Counted from the stretch's first letter, positions 49,526 to 58,763 are shown. The stretch is DNA of 64,000 bases from Hyphomicrobiales bacterium (GCA_016125495.1 WGLQ01000004.1:62001-126000); one strand, 5' to 3'. The notes: generated by a model from the sequence alone, not told the origin. Numbers and translations are program-made.

Positions 49526-52500
49526 CGAAGACTTCGCTGCGCAACTCGACCGGTGGGCTGGTCGATCGCTCGCACCCGGTCAGCTTCCGCTTCAACGGTC
49601 GCACCTACCGGGGCTTTTCCGGCGATACCCTCGCCTCGGCCCTGATCGCCAACGGCGTGCACATGGTCGGGCGCTCGTTCAAGTATCACCGTCCGCGAGG
49701 CATCCTGGCGGCAGGCTCCGAGGATCCTGCCGCGCTCGTCCAGGTCGGCCGTCCGGATCGGGCTGCCACCGAGCCCAACACGCGCGCCACCGAACTCGAG
49801 ATCCACGAGGGCCTCGAGGCGTTTTCGCAGAACGCCTGGCCATCGCTCGGCTTCGACGTCGGCGCTGTCAACGACCTGCTCGGCCGGTTTCTTCCGTCGG
49901 GCTTCTACTACAAGACCTTCATGGGTCCGCCGTTCGGCTGGATGTTCTTCGAGCCGTTCATTCGCCGGTCCGCCGGTCTCGGGCTCAGCCCCACGTTGCC
50001 GGACCCGGACCGCTACGAGCACACCAACCGCCACTGCGACGTCCTCGTGGTGGGAGGTGGCCCGGCCGGCCTCATGGCCGCGCTCAGCGCCGGTCGCGCA
50101 GGGGCCCGTGTCATCCTCGCCGAGGAGAGCGCCCGCCTCGGCGGTCGCCTGCTCTCGAGCGACCCCAAGGCCAGCCGCATCGGCGACTTCGCCCCGGCCA
50201 AGTGGGTCGCCGAGGTCGAGGCGGAGTTGCGCGCGCTGCCGGAGGTGAAAATCCTGACGCGGACGTGTGCGTTCGGCTACTACGGGGAGAATTTCATCGG
50301 CCTGGCGGAGAACGTCCAGGATCACCTGCCGCCCTCCCTGCGTGATGCCAAATTGCCCCGCCACCGATTGTGGCGGATTCGCGCGGGCCGCGTGGTCCTC
50401 GCCACCGGCGCCATCGAACGCCCGTTGGTTTTCCACCAGAACGACCGGCCCGGCGTCATGCTGGCGGGGGCGGTGCGCACTTATCTGCACCGCTATGGCG
50501 TCAAGGCGGGCACGCGCGCGGTCGTCTTTGCCAACAACTCGGACGCCTGGCAGACCGCCTTCGACCTCGTCTCCCACGGTGTCGAAGTGCGCGCCATCGT
50601 CGACACCCGCGCCGCCCCCGAGGGCGAACTGGTCCAGCGTGCCGCGACCCTCGACATTCCGGTCCACGCCGGCTCGACGATCGTTGCGACGGAAGGGCGA
50701 CGCCGCATTTCCTGCGCCATGGTGCGGCGCATGGACGGGGATGGAAAATTGTTGGGCGAGGCCGACCGGCTCGAGTGCGACCTTCTGGCGATCTCCGGCG
50801 GCTGGTCGCCGAACGTTGCATTGTTCTCGCAGTCGCGTGGAAAACTGCGCTATGACGAGGCGATCGCCGCCTTCCGGCCCGCCGTGTCCTGGCAGAAGGA
50901 GCGCTCCGTCGGCGGCGCTGATGGCGAATTCGATCTTGCCGCCGCGCTCTCGGCCGGTGCCGAGGCCGGGGCTGAAGCCGCCAAGGCGACCGGATTTGCA
51001 GGCGAGGCCGCCATGGTGCCGGCCATCTCCCGGCCAGCCGCGCATGTGCCCTACGGCGTCGAACCGGCTTGGGATCTCCCGAGCGAACGCTCCGCGGCCG
51101 CCACCCGCGCCTTCGTCGACACCCAGAACGACGTGACCGCCAAGGATCTCCACCTTGCCGTCCGCGAGGGATATCGTTCCGTCGAGCACGCCAAGCGATA
51201 CACGACCACCGGCATGGGCACGGACCAGGGCAAAGTCGTCGGCGTCAACGCCTTCGGCATCCTGGCCGGCGCGTTGGGCAAGGCGATCCCCGACGTCGGG
51301 GTCACGACCTATCGACAGCCGTTCAAACCGGTCTCCTTCGGCGCGGTCGCCGGCCAGCACGCCCGCCAGCTTTTCCATCCGCGCCGCACCACGCCGATGC
51401 ACGACTGGCACGTCGAGGCCGGCGCAACCTTCGAGGTCGTCGGCGACTGGCTGCGCGCGCGCACCTATCCCCGAGCCGGTGAGACGTTCCACGACGCGGT
51501 CCAGCGCGAGAGCCTCGCCGCCCGCCGCCAGACCGGCATCCTCGATGCCTCGACGCTCGGCAAGATCGACATCCGCGGCCGCGGCGCAGCCGAGTTCCTC
51601 GATCGCGTCTACACCAACTCCTGGAAGAAGCTGAAGGTCGGCACCTGCCGCTACGGCCTGATGCTGAACGAGGATGGCATGGTCTTCGACGATGGCGTCA
51701 CCGCCCGCCTCGCCGAGGATCACTTCCACATGACCACGACTACGGGCGGCGCGGCCCGCGTCCTCAATTGGCTGGAGGAATATCACCAGACCGAGTGGTC
51801 GGACCTCGAGGTCCACATGACGACTGTAACCGAGCAGTGGGCGGTTGCCTCGCTCTGCGGGCCGGAATGCCACCGACTGGTGGGCGATCTGGTCGACGAC
51901 CTGGACGTCTCTCCGGAGAACATGCCGTTCATGAGCGTTGCGACAGGAAGCATCGACGGCATTCCCGTCCGCGTCTTCCGTATTTCCTTCACCGGCGAAC
52001 TCTCCTACGAGATCAATATTCCGGCTTCCTACGGTCTCTGGCTCTGGCGACGCCTGATGGATGCCGGACGCATCTACGGGCTGACGCCCTACGGCACCGA
52101 GGCGATGCACCTGCTGCGCGCGGAGAAGGGTTTCATCATCGTCGGCCAGGATACCGACGGCACGGTGACGCCGCACGACCTCAGGATGGATTGGATCGTC
52201 AAGAAGGAAGGCGATTTCATCGGCCGGCGCTCGCTCTCGCGTTCGGACACCGCGCGCCGTGACCGGCCCCAGCTCGTCGGCCTCCTGACGAGCGATCCGG
52301 CATTCGTCATCGAGGAGGGCTCCCAGATCATCGCCACGGCGACGGAGCCGGAGCCGCGCGTGCCGATGCTCGGCTATGTGACGTCGAGTTACTTTTCCCC
52401 GAACCTGGGCCGTTCGATCGCTCTCGCACTGGTCAAGGGTGGCGGCGCAAGAATGGGCGAGACCGTCTACATCTCGCGTCGTGGCGCCTTGCCCGTGCCG

Positions 52501-52551
52501 GCGACGATCTCCGGAACGGATTTTCTTGCAGCCGAAGGGGCCAGGAAATGA
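49522..52551 (+). CDS. soxA: Sarcosine oxidase alpha subunit
   Basis: A 1009-residue subunit, the usual length. Residues about 12-105 are a ferredoxin-like Fer2_4 domain without cluster cysteines (VSFRFNGRTYRGFSGDTLASALIANG). A dinucleotide-binding oxidoreductase domain follows from about 170 (CDVLVVGGGPAGLMAAL), which holds NAD. The C-terminal third (about 610-1000) is a GcvT-type folate domain (GTCRYGLMLNEDGMVFDDGVTARL, GTEAMHLLRAEKGFIIVGQDTDGTV) that receives the methyl carbon as methylene-THF. It overlaps soxD before and soxG after by four bases each. Confidence 0.96.
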   Translation: MTKTSLRNSTGGLVDRSHPVSFRFNGRTYRGFSGDTLASALIANGVHMVGRSFKYHRPRGILAAGSEDPAALVQVGRPDRAATEPNTRATELEIHEGLEAFSQNAWPSLGFDVGAVNDLLGRFLPSGFYYKTFMGPPFGWMFFEPFIRRSAGLGLSPTLPDPDRYEHTNRHCDVLVVGGGPAGLMAALSAGRAGARVILAEESARLGGRLLSSDPKASRIGDFAPAKWVAEVEAELRALPEVKILTRTCAFGYYGENFIGLAENVQDHLPPSLRDAKLPRHRLWRIRAGRVVLATGAIERPLVFHQNDRPGVMLAGAVRTYLHRYGVKAGTRAVVFANNSDAWQTAFDLVSHGVEVRAIVDTRAAPEGELVQRAATLDIPVHAGSTIVATEGRRRISCAMVRRMDGDGKLLGEADRLECDLLAISGGWSPNVALFSQSRGKLRYDEAIAAFRPAVSWQKERSVGGADGEFDLAAALSAGAEAGAEAAKATGFAGEAAMVPAISRPAAHVPYGVEPAWDLPSERSAAATRAFVDTQNDVTAKDLHLAVREGYRSVEHAKRYTTTGMGTDQGKVVGVNAFGILAGALGKAIPDVGVTTYRQPFKPVSFGAVAGQHARQLFHPRRTTPMHDWHVEAGATFEVVGDWLRARTYPRAGETFHDAVQRESLAARRQTGILDASTLGKIDIRGRGAAEFLDRVYTNSWKKLKVGTCRYGLMLNEDGMVFDDGVTARLAEDHFHMTTTTGGAARVLNWLEEYHQTEWSDLEVHMTTVTEQWAVASLCGPECHRLVGDLVDDLDVSPENMPFMSVATGSIDGIPVRVFRISFTGELSYEINIPASYGLWLWRRLMDAGRIYGLTPYGTEAMHLLRAEKGFIIVGQDTDGTVTPHDLRMDWIVKKEGDFIGRRSLSRSDTARRDRPQLVGLLTSDPAFVIEEGSQIIATATEPEPRVPMLGYVTSSYFSPNLGRSIALALVKGGGARMGETVYISRRGALPVPATISGTDFLAAEGARK

Positions 52552-53183
52552 TCGATAGTCGTCGCCAGTCCCCACTCTCCCATCGCAAGCCCCTTGCCGC
52601 GCGCAGCGGCGAGGCCGCTCTTTGCGAACTGCCGTTTCGAGGCTTCCTGCAGCTCCGCGCGTCACCCGAGGTCGCAGCGCCTGCTGTCACGACGGCTCTC
52701 GGCCTCGTCTTGCCGCAAGCCGTGCGTCAGACCGCCCGCGCCGGCGGGGTCACAGCCATTTGGCTTTCTCCCGACGAATGGGTGCTGACGACCGATCCCG
52801 GCGGGGTGACGGAGGCCCAGGGTGCGCTCTCTCGCGCGCTCGCCGGCCGCCATGCGCAGGTGGTCGACGTCACGGACTATTATACGACGATCGAGATCGC
52901 GGGCACGCGGGCCCGCGCGCTGCTGGCCAAGCTGGTCGCTTACGATCTCCACCCGCGTGCTTTCCATCCCGGCGAGGCCGTCGCCACCCGTATCGCCAAG
53001 GTCTCCGGCTGGATTTACTGCCCGGTGGATGGCGGTGGGGCGGGCAATGTCCTCCATGTCATGGTGCGCCGCTCGCTTGCCGACTATGTCTGGTGCCTCC
53101 TGGCGGACGCTGGCCGCGAATGGGGCCTGCCGGCCGAGGAGCCGCGCGGCGCGGTCAAGCTCCACCTGCCTCACTTCGACTAG
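52548..53183 (+). CDS. soxG: Sarcosine oxidase gamma subunit
   Basis: A 211-residue subunit with a GcvT-like fold, the least conserved of the four. Typical segments are AICELPFRGFLQLR-like (here ALCELPFRGFLQLR), WLSPDEWVL, VDVTDYYTTIEIAG and ARALLAKLVAYDLHPRAFHPG. It overlaps the soxA stop by four bases and ends the operon. No purU or glyA gene follows, unlike many sox operons. Confidence 0.92.
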   Translation: MIDSRRQSPLSHRKPLAARSGEAALCELPFRGFLQLRASPEVAAPAVTTALGLVLPQAVRQTARAGGVTAIWLSPDEWVLTTDPGGVTEAQGALSRALAGRHAQVVDVTDYYTTIEIAGTRARALLAKLVAYDLHPRAFHPGEAVATRIAKVSGWIYCPVDGGGAGNVLHVMVRRSLADYVWCLLADAGREWGLPAEEPRGAVKLHLPHFD

Positions 53184-53192
53184 TGTTGCGAT

Positions 53193-53266
53193 ACGGACGT
53201 TTGTCTCCCGGTCGCTGCAAGGCGATCTGCCAAGCGTCCGTGGCGGTAGCAACACCACGCGGTGGT
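53193..53266. other. Hairpins in the convergent gap after soxG
   Basis: ACGGACG (53193-53199) pairs with CGTCCGT (53235-53241) over a long loop, and ACCAC-GCG-GTGGT (53254-53266) forms a tight 5-bp hairpin. They lie in the 124-base gap between soxG and the minus-strand GcvT-like gene and may mark the transcription end of both. No T-tract. Confidence 0.35.
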
Positions 53267-53307
53267 CCGGCACGACACTGGCGGGCTCGTCCCACGCTCG
53301 GAACCGG

Positions 53308-54573
53308 TCAGGTGCGTGCCGGCGGGCTCGTCCAGCGCCGCGCCGGCGCATGGAATGGCCGGTCGACGACGCGCGCCGGTTCCATCAGCTTTTTCCACTC
53401 CAGTTCGTACTGCACGTAGATCTCGACGAAGAGCGGTTCGCGTCGGTTGAGGCCGTGCGGCCGCCTCAACGAGGCGAGGGCGATGTTGCGTTTGGTCGCC
53501 GGCGACCAGGTCGCCGCGGTGACATGGCCGACCTCGACCTTTCGCTCGGTATAGACGAGCGACTGGTGGGCAGGCTTGTTGCCGCCGATGTCGAGACCGA
53601 CGAGGCACCACTTCGAGGACTCGCTTTCCTTTTCCTCCAGCAGTGCGCGCCGTCCGTTGAAGTGTCCCTTCCCGAAGTCGACCATCCAGCCGAGCCCGAT
53701 CTCGAACGGCGATCGCGGTCGGCCCGAACGCACGGCGTGCTCGGCGGTGACGAAATCCTGGTTCGCCACGATGAAGCCGGCCTCGATCCGAGCGATGTTG
53801 AGGGCGGCGTTCCCGAACGGCATGATGCCGTGGGCCGCTCCCGCCGCCATCAGCGTGTCGTATAGCGCGAGCGCGCGCGCCGGCTCGGTCCAGACTTCAT
53901 AGCCGAGGTCGCCGGTGAAGCCGCTGCGCGAGATGGTCACCTCGCCGGCATCCGTGAGCGAAAAGCGGCCATGTTCGAACGGCTTGAGCGCGCTCGCGTT
54001 ACCGGCCCCGGCCGCCTCGAGGACCGCATAGGAGGTCGGTCCCTGCAGCGACAGCGCGCAGATCGCGTCGGAAATATCGTCCACGACGACGTCGAATCCC
54101 TCGGCGCCCGCCAGCAGCCAGGGCAGGTGCCGCTCCTGGCAGTGCAGCAGGAAGCTCGCCTGCGAGAGCCGCATCAGCGTGCCGTCGTCCATGACTTTTC
54201 CGTCGTCGTCGCACCAGGCGGTATAGTGCATGCGCCCGGGCGCCAGCCGCGCCACGTTGCGCAGCGTCAGACGGTCGAGGAACGCCTCGGCATCGTCGCC
54301 CTCGATCCGGTAGGTCACCATCGGCGACAGATCGAACAGTCCGGCCGAGTTGCGGATCGCGGTATACTCGAGTTCGAGGTCTCGAAAGACGTTCACCACG
54401 GTATAGCCCGCCCAGGTGGCCCAGTCGTTCAGCACGGCGAGTTCGCTCGTGCGAGCGTGGAACGGAGTCCGGCGCCGGGGCGTGCGGAATTCGAGTTGCG
54501 CCGGGGTGTGGGGCCCGGGCCCGCGCCCTCCGGTCTTTGCGGCCTTTGCAGCGTCCGACGGCCTCGCGTTCAT
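53308..54573 (-). CDS. GcvT-family (aminomethyltransferase-like, folate-binding) protein
   Basis: A 421-residue stand-alone GcvT-fold protein, longer than glycine-cleavage T protein (about 365) through an N-terminal 35-residue tail. The folate pocket aspartates are seen in GKVMDDGTLMRL, and GFTGDLGYEVW and ALNIARIEAGF correspond to the T-protein landmarks. The family moves one-carbon groups to tetrahydrofolate. Its start overlaps the stop of the upstream flavoprotein (ATGA), so it likely takes the carbon released by that enzyme. It is not a glycine-cleavage gene: no gcvH or gcvP is near. DmdA-like demethylation of a sulfonium compound is another possibility. Confidence 0.83.
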   Translation of the reverse strand: MNARPSDAAKAAKTGGRGPGPHTPAQLEFRTPRRRTPFHARTSELAVLNDWATWAGYTVVNVFRDLELEYTAIRNSAGLFDLSPMVTYRIEGDDAEAFLDRLTLRNVARLAPGRMHYTAWCDDDGKVMDDGTLMRLSQASFLLHCQERHLPWLLAGAEGFDVVVDDISDAICALSLQGPTSYAVLEAAGAGNASALKPFEHGRFSLTDAGEVTISRSGFTGDLGYEVWTEPARALALYDTLMAAGAAHGIMPFGNAALNIARIEAGFIVANQDFVTAEHAVRSGRPRSPFEIGLGWMVDFGKGHFNGRRALLEEKESESSKWCLVGLDIGGNKPAHQSLVYTERKVEVGHVTAATWSPATKRNIALASLRRPHGLNRREPLFVEIYVQYELEWKKLMEPARVVDRPFHAPARRWTSPPART

Positions 54574-56171
54574 GCCCGCTTCTCCTTGGCGAGGATTCGG
54601 CGCGCGGCGTTGAGCCCGGCGACACCGGTCACGCCGCCGCCCGGATGACAGCCGGCACCGCAGAGATAAAGTCCGGGGATGGGTGTGTCGTACTGCGCCG
54701 CGCCGGGGACCGGGCGTAGCATCAGCATCTGGTCGGGCGCCAGCTCCCCGTGGTGCCAGTGGCCGCCCGGCATGCGGTAACGCCGCTCGATGTCGACCGG
54801 CGTCAGCAGCTCGCGGTGAGCGATCTGGTTCTGGATCTGCGGTGCATACCGCGCGATCGTCGCGACGATCAGGTCCGCGAATTTCTCGCGTGCGCCGTCC
54901 CATCCGCCCGCGAGATCATAGGGAGCAAATTGTACGAGCGCGGACAGCACGTGCTTGCCGGGCGGCGCGAGCGTCGGATCGACGATGGAGGGGATGGTCA
55001 TCTCGAGGAGCGGCTCGGGCGAATACTGCCCATATTTTGCCGGATTGAAGGCCCGCTCCACCGCCTCGACGCTCGGTGCGACGACCAGCCTGCCATCGTG
55101 GTTGAGCCGGTCGAGGCCGTTGAAGCTCGGCAATCCGTCGAGCACCAGATGGAGCTTGGCGACGTTGCCCCGCGCGCGGATGTTGCGAACGCGCCGGGTG
55201 AAGCCGATGTCGAGGTGCTCGACCCCGACCAGATCGAGGAAGGTGGTGCGCGGGTCGATGGCCGAGACGACGAGGTCCGCGGCGATTTCGTCCCCTGTCG
55301 CCAGTTCGACGCCGACCGCCCGGTCGCCGCGCACGATGATGCGCTCGACCGGAGCGGATACGACGGTGCGCACGCCAGCCCGCTCACCGGCCTCCGCGAT
55401 CGCCTTGACGACGCCGCCCATGCCGCCCTGCGGGATCGCCCGTGCGCCACGCTCGCCGAGCACCTCGCCCGCCATCCGATACAGCAGACCGAGCACCGAG
55501 CCGGGTGAGCGCGGCCCGAGATGGCTGCCGAGCACGGCGTCGAAGGCAACCGCGCCGCGTAGCCGCTCGTCGGTCAATTCCTCGTCGAGGAGGTCCGCGA
55601 CGTTCATCAGCGCGATGCGCAGGAACTCGCGCATGTCCGCGCGCCCGAGCCGGCGGATCCTGAGCCCGAGACGCGCAAGCTTGAGGTTCTCGGCGAGGTT
55701 CGAGGAAGCAAGGCGCGGCGGCGGCTCCGCAAGCATCGGCGCCAACGCACCGGCAAAGCGCGAGAGGCGCTCGTTGAGTCGCGCCCAGGCCGCCTGCTCA
55801 CCGGCCGCCAGGTCCTTGCCGGCGAGTTCGCCCCGGTCGCGGCTTATGACGAGGTTCCGGCCCCGGGCATCGAGTGCCACGGTGTCGATATCGGGCGCCG
55901 CATACTGTAGCCCGCTCTGATCGAGGTCGAGTTCGGAAATCACCTGCGGGTGCAGGAGGTGAAGCACGTGCGCGAGCCCCGGAACACGCACGCCCGGCAT
56001 GATCTCGACCGTACGCGCGCCGCCGCCGACCTCGCCATCCGCCTCCAGCACCGTCACCGAGAGGCCCGCCTTGGCCAGCATGGCGGCGGCCACGAGCCCG
56101 TTGTGGCCGCCGCCGATGACGACGGCGGTGCGCGCCACTGGCGTTTTGTTCCCTTTGTTAGATGACGGCAT
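54570..56171 (-). CDS. PYROXD2/CrtI-like FAD oxidoreductase (first paralogue)
   Basis: A 533-residue flavoprotein of the phytoene-desaturase/PYROXD2 type. FAD motif VVIGGGHNGLVAAAMLAKAG near the start, GGMGGVVKAIAEAGERAGV in the middle and the C-terminal LYLCGAGCHPGGGVTGVAGLNAARRIL. It is clearly related to the next gene, with the same landmarks in the same order. ATG 56171 overlaps the upstream gene by 14 bases; a GTG at 56138 is an alternative start giving MARTAVVIGGG. Carotenoid genes are absent, so an amine or other small substrate is more likely than phytoene. Function unknown. Confidence 0.8.
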   Translation of the reverse strand: MPSSNKGNKTPVARTAVVIGGGHNGLVAAAMLAKAGLSVTVLEADGEVGGGARTVEIMPGVRVPGLAHVLHLLHPQVISELDLDQSGLQYAAPDIDTVALDARGRNLVISRDRGELAGKDLAAGEQAAWARLNERLSRFAGALAPMLAEPPPRLASSNLAENLKLARLGLRIRRLGRADMREFLRIALMNVADLLDEELTDERLRGAVAFDAVLGSHLGPRSPGSVLGLLYRMAGEVLGERGARAIPQGGMGGVVKAIAEAGERAGVRTVVSAPVERIIVRGDRAVGVELATGDEIAADLVVSAIDPRTTFLDLVGVEHLDIGFTRRVRNIRARGNVAKLHLVLDGLPSFNGLDRLNHDGRLVVAPSVEAVERAFNPAKYGQYSPEPLLEMTIPSIVDPTLAPPGKHVLSALVQFAPYDLAGGWDGAREKFADLIVATIARYAPQIQNQIAHRELLTPVDIERRYRMPGGHWHHGELAPDQMLMLRPVPGAAQYDTPIPGLYLCGAGCHPGGGVTGVAGLNAARRILAKEKRA

Positions 56172-57783
56172 AGGCTTCGCTGATGTCCTTGATGTCACCG
56201 GGTCGCTTGAGGTCCCTCAGGATCTCGACGGCGGCATTGCGTCCCGGCGCCCCCATGACGCCGCCACCCGGATGCGCCGACGAGCCGCAGAGATAAAGTC
56301 CGCGAACCGGCGAGCGGTACTGAGCGTAACCCGGCACGGGCCGGTTGAAGAGGAGTTGGTCGAATGTCAGCTCGCCCTGGAAGATGTTGCCCTCGGTGAG
56401 CCCGACCTCTTCTTCGAGTTCGCGTGGTGTGCGCACCTCCTTGTGCACGATGAGATCACGAAAGCCGGGGCTGTAGTCCGCGATCTGCGAGATCACCGTT
56501 TCCCCGAACGCGTCGCGGTCGGCGTCCGTCCACTCGCCCGTCGCGAGCCGTGGCGGGCAGTACTGCACGAAGCAGCTCATGAAATGGCGCCCCGGCGCCG
56601 CCATGGTTGGATCGACCGTGGTCGGGATCATCATGTCGAGGAAGGGGTCGGCCGACCAGCGCCCTTCCTTCCAGTCGTCGTAGCCACGTTCCATGCGCTC
56701 CATCGTGTCGGTGAAGTGCATGTCGCCGCGCACGCACGGCGATCCTTCCGGCAGCGCCGGGAACCGGGGCATGCCCGAGAGCGCGATGTTGACCTTGCCC
56801 GAAGAGCCGCGGATGCGGAAGTTTCGCACCTTGCGCACGAACTCGTCCGGCAGATTGTATTCCGCGATGAGCTTGAGGAAGGTGCGCTTGACGTCCGCGT
56901 TCGAGGCAACGATGCGCCCGTGCACTTCCTCGCCGGTCTCCAGCATGACGCCGATCGAGCGCCCGCCGCGGACCATGATCTCGGCGACCCCGGCGCCGGT
57001 CCGGATCTCCCCACCATAGCTCGCGAGCGCTGCGGCGAGCGCCTTGCTGATGCCCCCCATCCCGCCGCGCGAATAGCCCCATGCCCCGGAGCTTCCGTCG
57101 ACCTCGCCCATGTAGTGGTGGAGGAGGACGTATGCGGTGCCGGGCGAGTAGGGCCCGAGTGCCGTGCCGATGATCCCCGAGACGGCGAGCTTGGCCTTGA
57201 TCACCGGCGTTTCGAAGTATTCGTCGAGGAATTCCGCGATGCTCATGGTCCAGAAGCGGACCATGTCGCCCATCTCGCGCTCGGTGAGGTCGTTCAGCCG
57301 CTTGCCGAGCCAGAGCAGCTCCTGCACGTCGCGCGGTTTGAGGGATGTGGGATCGGGCGGCGTGCGCAGCAGCAGCGGGCGGATGAAGCGGCACTGGCGC
57401 AGCACGTCGACTGAATAGCGGTCGTAGGCCTCCGCATCGCGGGGCGAAAAGCGGGCGAACTCGCGGCGCTGCGCCTCGTGATCGCGGTAGCTGCCGAGGA
57501 AGTCGCCGTCCTCCGTGAACGTCGCGCCGCCATCGAAGGGGATGATCTGCAGGCCGTGGCGGGGCAGATCGAGGTCGCGCATGATCTCCGGTCGCAGTAG
57601 CGAGCAGACGTAGGAGCAGTTGGAGTAGAGCCAACCCTCTTGAATCTCGCGGCTGACGGCGGCCCCGCCGATGTAGTCGTTCTTCTCGACGACGACGACA
57701 TCGAGCCCGGCCCGCGCCAGATAGCAGGCGGTGACGAGCCCGTTGTGTCCCGCCCCGACGATCACCGCGTCATAGGTTTTCAT
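56158..57783 (-). CDS. PYROXD2/CrtI-like FAD oxidoreductase (second paralogue)
   Basis: A 541-residue flavoprotein with FAD motif YDAVIVGAGHNGLVTACYLAR at the N-terminus, SRGGMGGISKALAAALASYGGEIRTGAGV, TTVDPTMAAPGRHFMSCFVQY and the C-terminal LYLCGSSAHPGGGVMGAPGRNAAVEIL. It is paralogous to the gene that follows and overlaps it by 14 bases, suggesting a heterodimer or two consecutive oxidations. ATG 57783 is the obvious family start. First gene of the three-gene unit, divergent from a SAM methyltransferase gene across 188 bases with a perfect palindrome. Confidence 0.83.
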   Translation of the reverse strand: MKTYDAVIVGAGHNGLVTACYLARAGLDVVVVEKNDYIGGAAVSREIQEGWLYSNCSYVCSLLRPEIMRDLDLPRHGLQIIPFDGGATFTEDGDFLGSYRDHEAQRREFARFSPRDAEAYDRYSVDVLRQCRFIRPLLLRTPPDPTSLKPRDVQELLWLGKRLNDLTEREMGDMVRFWTMSIAEFLDEYFETPVIKAKLAVSGIIGTALGPYSPGTAYVLLHHYMGEVDGSSGAWGYSRGGMGGISKALAAALASYGGEIRTGAGVAEIMVRGGRSIGVMLETGEEVHGRIVASNADVKRTFLKLIAEYNLPDEFVRKVRNFRIRGSSGKVNIALSGMPRFPALPEGSPCVRGDMHFTDTMERMERGYDDWKEGRWSADPFLDMMIPTTVDPTMAAPGRHFMSCFVQYCPPRLATGEWTDADRDAFGETVISQIADYSPGFRDLIVHKEVRTPRELEEEVGLTEGNIFQGELTFDQLLFNRPVPGYAQYRSPVRGLYLCGSSAHPGGGVMGAPGRNAAVEILRDLKRPGDIKDISEAYAVI

Positions 57784-57888
57784 CTCCCGATCGTTCCCCT
57801 GCTGCGGGCATTCCGGGCGGGATGGGGCCCCGCTCGCCACGCTCCCGACGCCGTCATGCTTGCACGCGCCGCAAAAGCATGTCCAGCA

Positions 57889-57906
57889 ATCGAATGTCCA
57901 TTCGAT
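57889..57906. promoter_or_regulatory. 18-bp palindrome, likely operator, between flavoprotein and methyltransferase genes
   Basis: ATCGAATG-TC-CATTCGAT is a perfect 8-2-8 inverted repeat in a GC-rich divergent gap. Its AT content and central position fit a dimeric repressor or activator site (GntR- or TetR-like sizes) that could control both directions. No regulator gene is adjacent. Confidence 0.5.
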
Positions 57907-57971
57907 GATCCAGGTTGACGCCCGCGCTGGCACGCGCTGGAATGACACGATGATCTTATGAGGGCCACGGG

Positions 57972-58763
57972 ATGACTGCCACGGGCGACGCCGAGTACCC
58001 GGACGAGCTGATCACCTTCCTGGAGACGCTCTGGGGCGCGGGCTACCTGTCGCCTGGCGGGCCGGCCGAAGTGGACCGGGTTCTGGCGGGAATGTCGCTG
58101 GCGGGATGCGACGTGCTGGACCTCGGCTGTGGTTCTGGCGGCATCTCGCTGCATCTGGCGGAGCGCCATGGCGCGCGCTCGGTCACCGGCATCGACGTGG
58201 AGGGGCCGGTGCTCGCCAAGGCGCGCGAGCGGGTGGACGCCTCTGGCCTCGCCGACCGCGTTCGTTTCGCGCAGGTGGCCCCCGGCCCGCTGCCGTTTCC
58301 CGATCGCACGTTCGACATCGTCTTTTCCAAGGATGCCATCGTCCACATCCCCGACAAGCACGCGATCATGGCCGAGATTCACCGTGTCCTGAAACCGGGC
58401 GGACGGTTCGCCGCGAGCGATTGGCTGATCTCCCACGACGGCGAGCCGACGCCGCCCATGGCCGACTACATCCGTTCCGAAGGTCTCAGTTTCGGAATGG
58501 CCTCGCCAACGCGCTACCGGGAGGCGATGGTGGCCGCGGGCTTCGCCGAGGTCGAGCTGGTCAACCGCAACCCCTGGTATCGCGAGGTCGCTCGCGGTGA
58601 ATTCGAGCAGCTGTCCGGCGCACTTTACGAGCGTGCCGTCGCCGCCGCTGGCCGAGCGCTCGTCGATCACAACATCGGCACGTGGAAGCGCATGCTGACC
58701 GTCCTCGAGAGCGGAGAGCATTGCCCGCACCACCTGCGTGCCCGCCGTCCGCTGGGTGGGTGA
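57972..58763 (+). CDS. Class I SAM-dependent methyltransferase
   Basis: A 263-residue methyltransferase. SAM motif I is VLDLGCGSGGISLHLAERHG (residues about 44-63), motif II includes TGIDVEG, and VFSKDAIVHIPDKHAIMAEIHRVLKPGGRF is motif III-IV. The opening (FLETLWGAGYLSPGGPAEVDRVL) resembles phosphoethanolamine and small-amine N-methyltransferases. An N-methylating enzyme beside presumed demethylating flavoproteins is odd and may mean it acts on the same compound class. Substrate not provable from sequence. Confidence 0.83.
   Translation: MTATGDAEYPDELITFLETLWGAGYLSPGGPAEVDRVLAGMSLAGCDVLDLGCGSGGISLHLAERHGARSVTGIDVEGPVLAKARERVDASGLADRVRFAQVAPGPLPFPDRTFDIVFSKDAIVHIPDKHAIMAEIHRVLKPGGRFAASDWLISHDGEPTPPMADYIRSEGLSFGMASPTRYREAMVAAGFAEVELVNRNPWYREVARGEFEQLSGALYERAVAAAGRALVDHNIGTWKRMLTVLESGEHCPHHLRARRPLGG

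Noticed and set aside
49375-52665. Very long minus-strand open frame (about 1096 codons) opposite soxA.
   Set aside because: It mirrors the codon pattern of soxA, has no recognisable domain, and soxD, soxA and soxG on the plus strand are certain.
53308-54573. GcvT-like protein as a glycine-cleavage T protein or as DmdA.
   Set aside because: No gcvH or gcvP is near and length and context differ; DmdA identity cannot be shown by eye, so only the family is called.
54570-57783. The two flavoproteins as carotenoid desaturases (CrtI).
   Set aside because: No crtB, crtE or other carotenoid genes are present and the HNGLV/HPGGGV motifs fit the PYROXD2 branch better.
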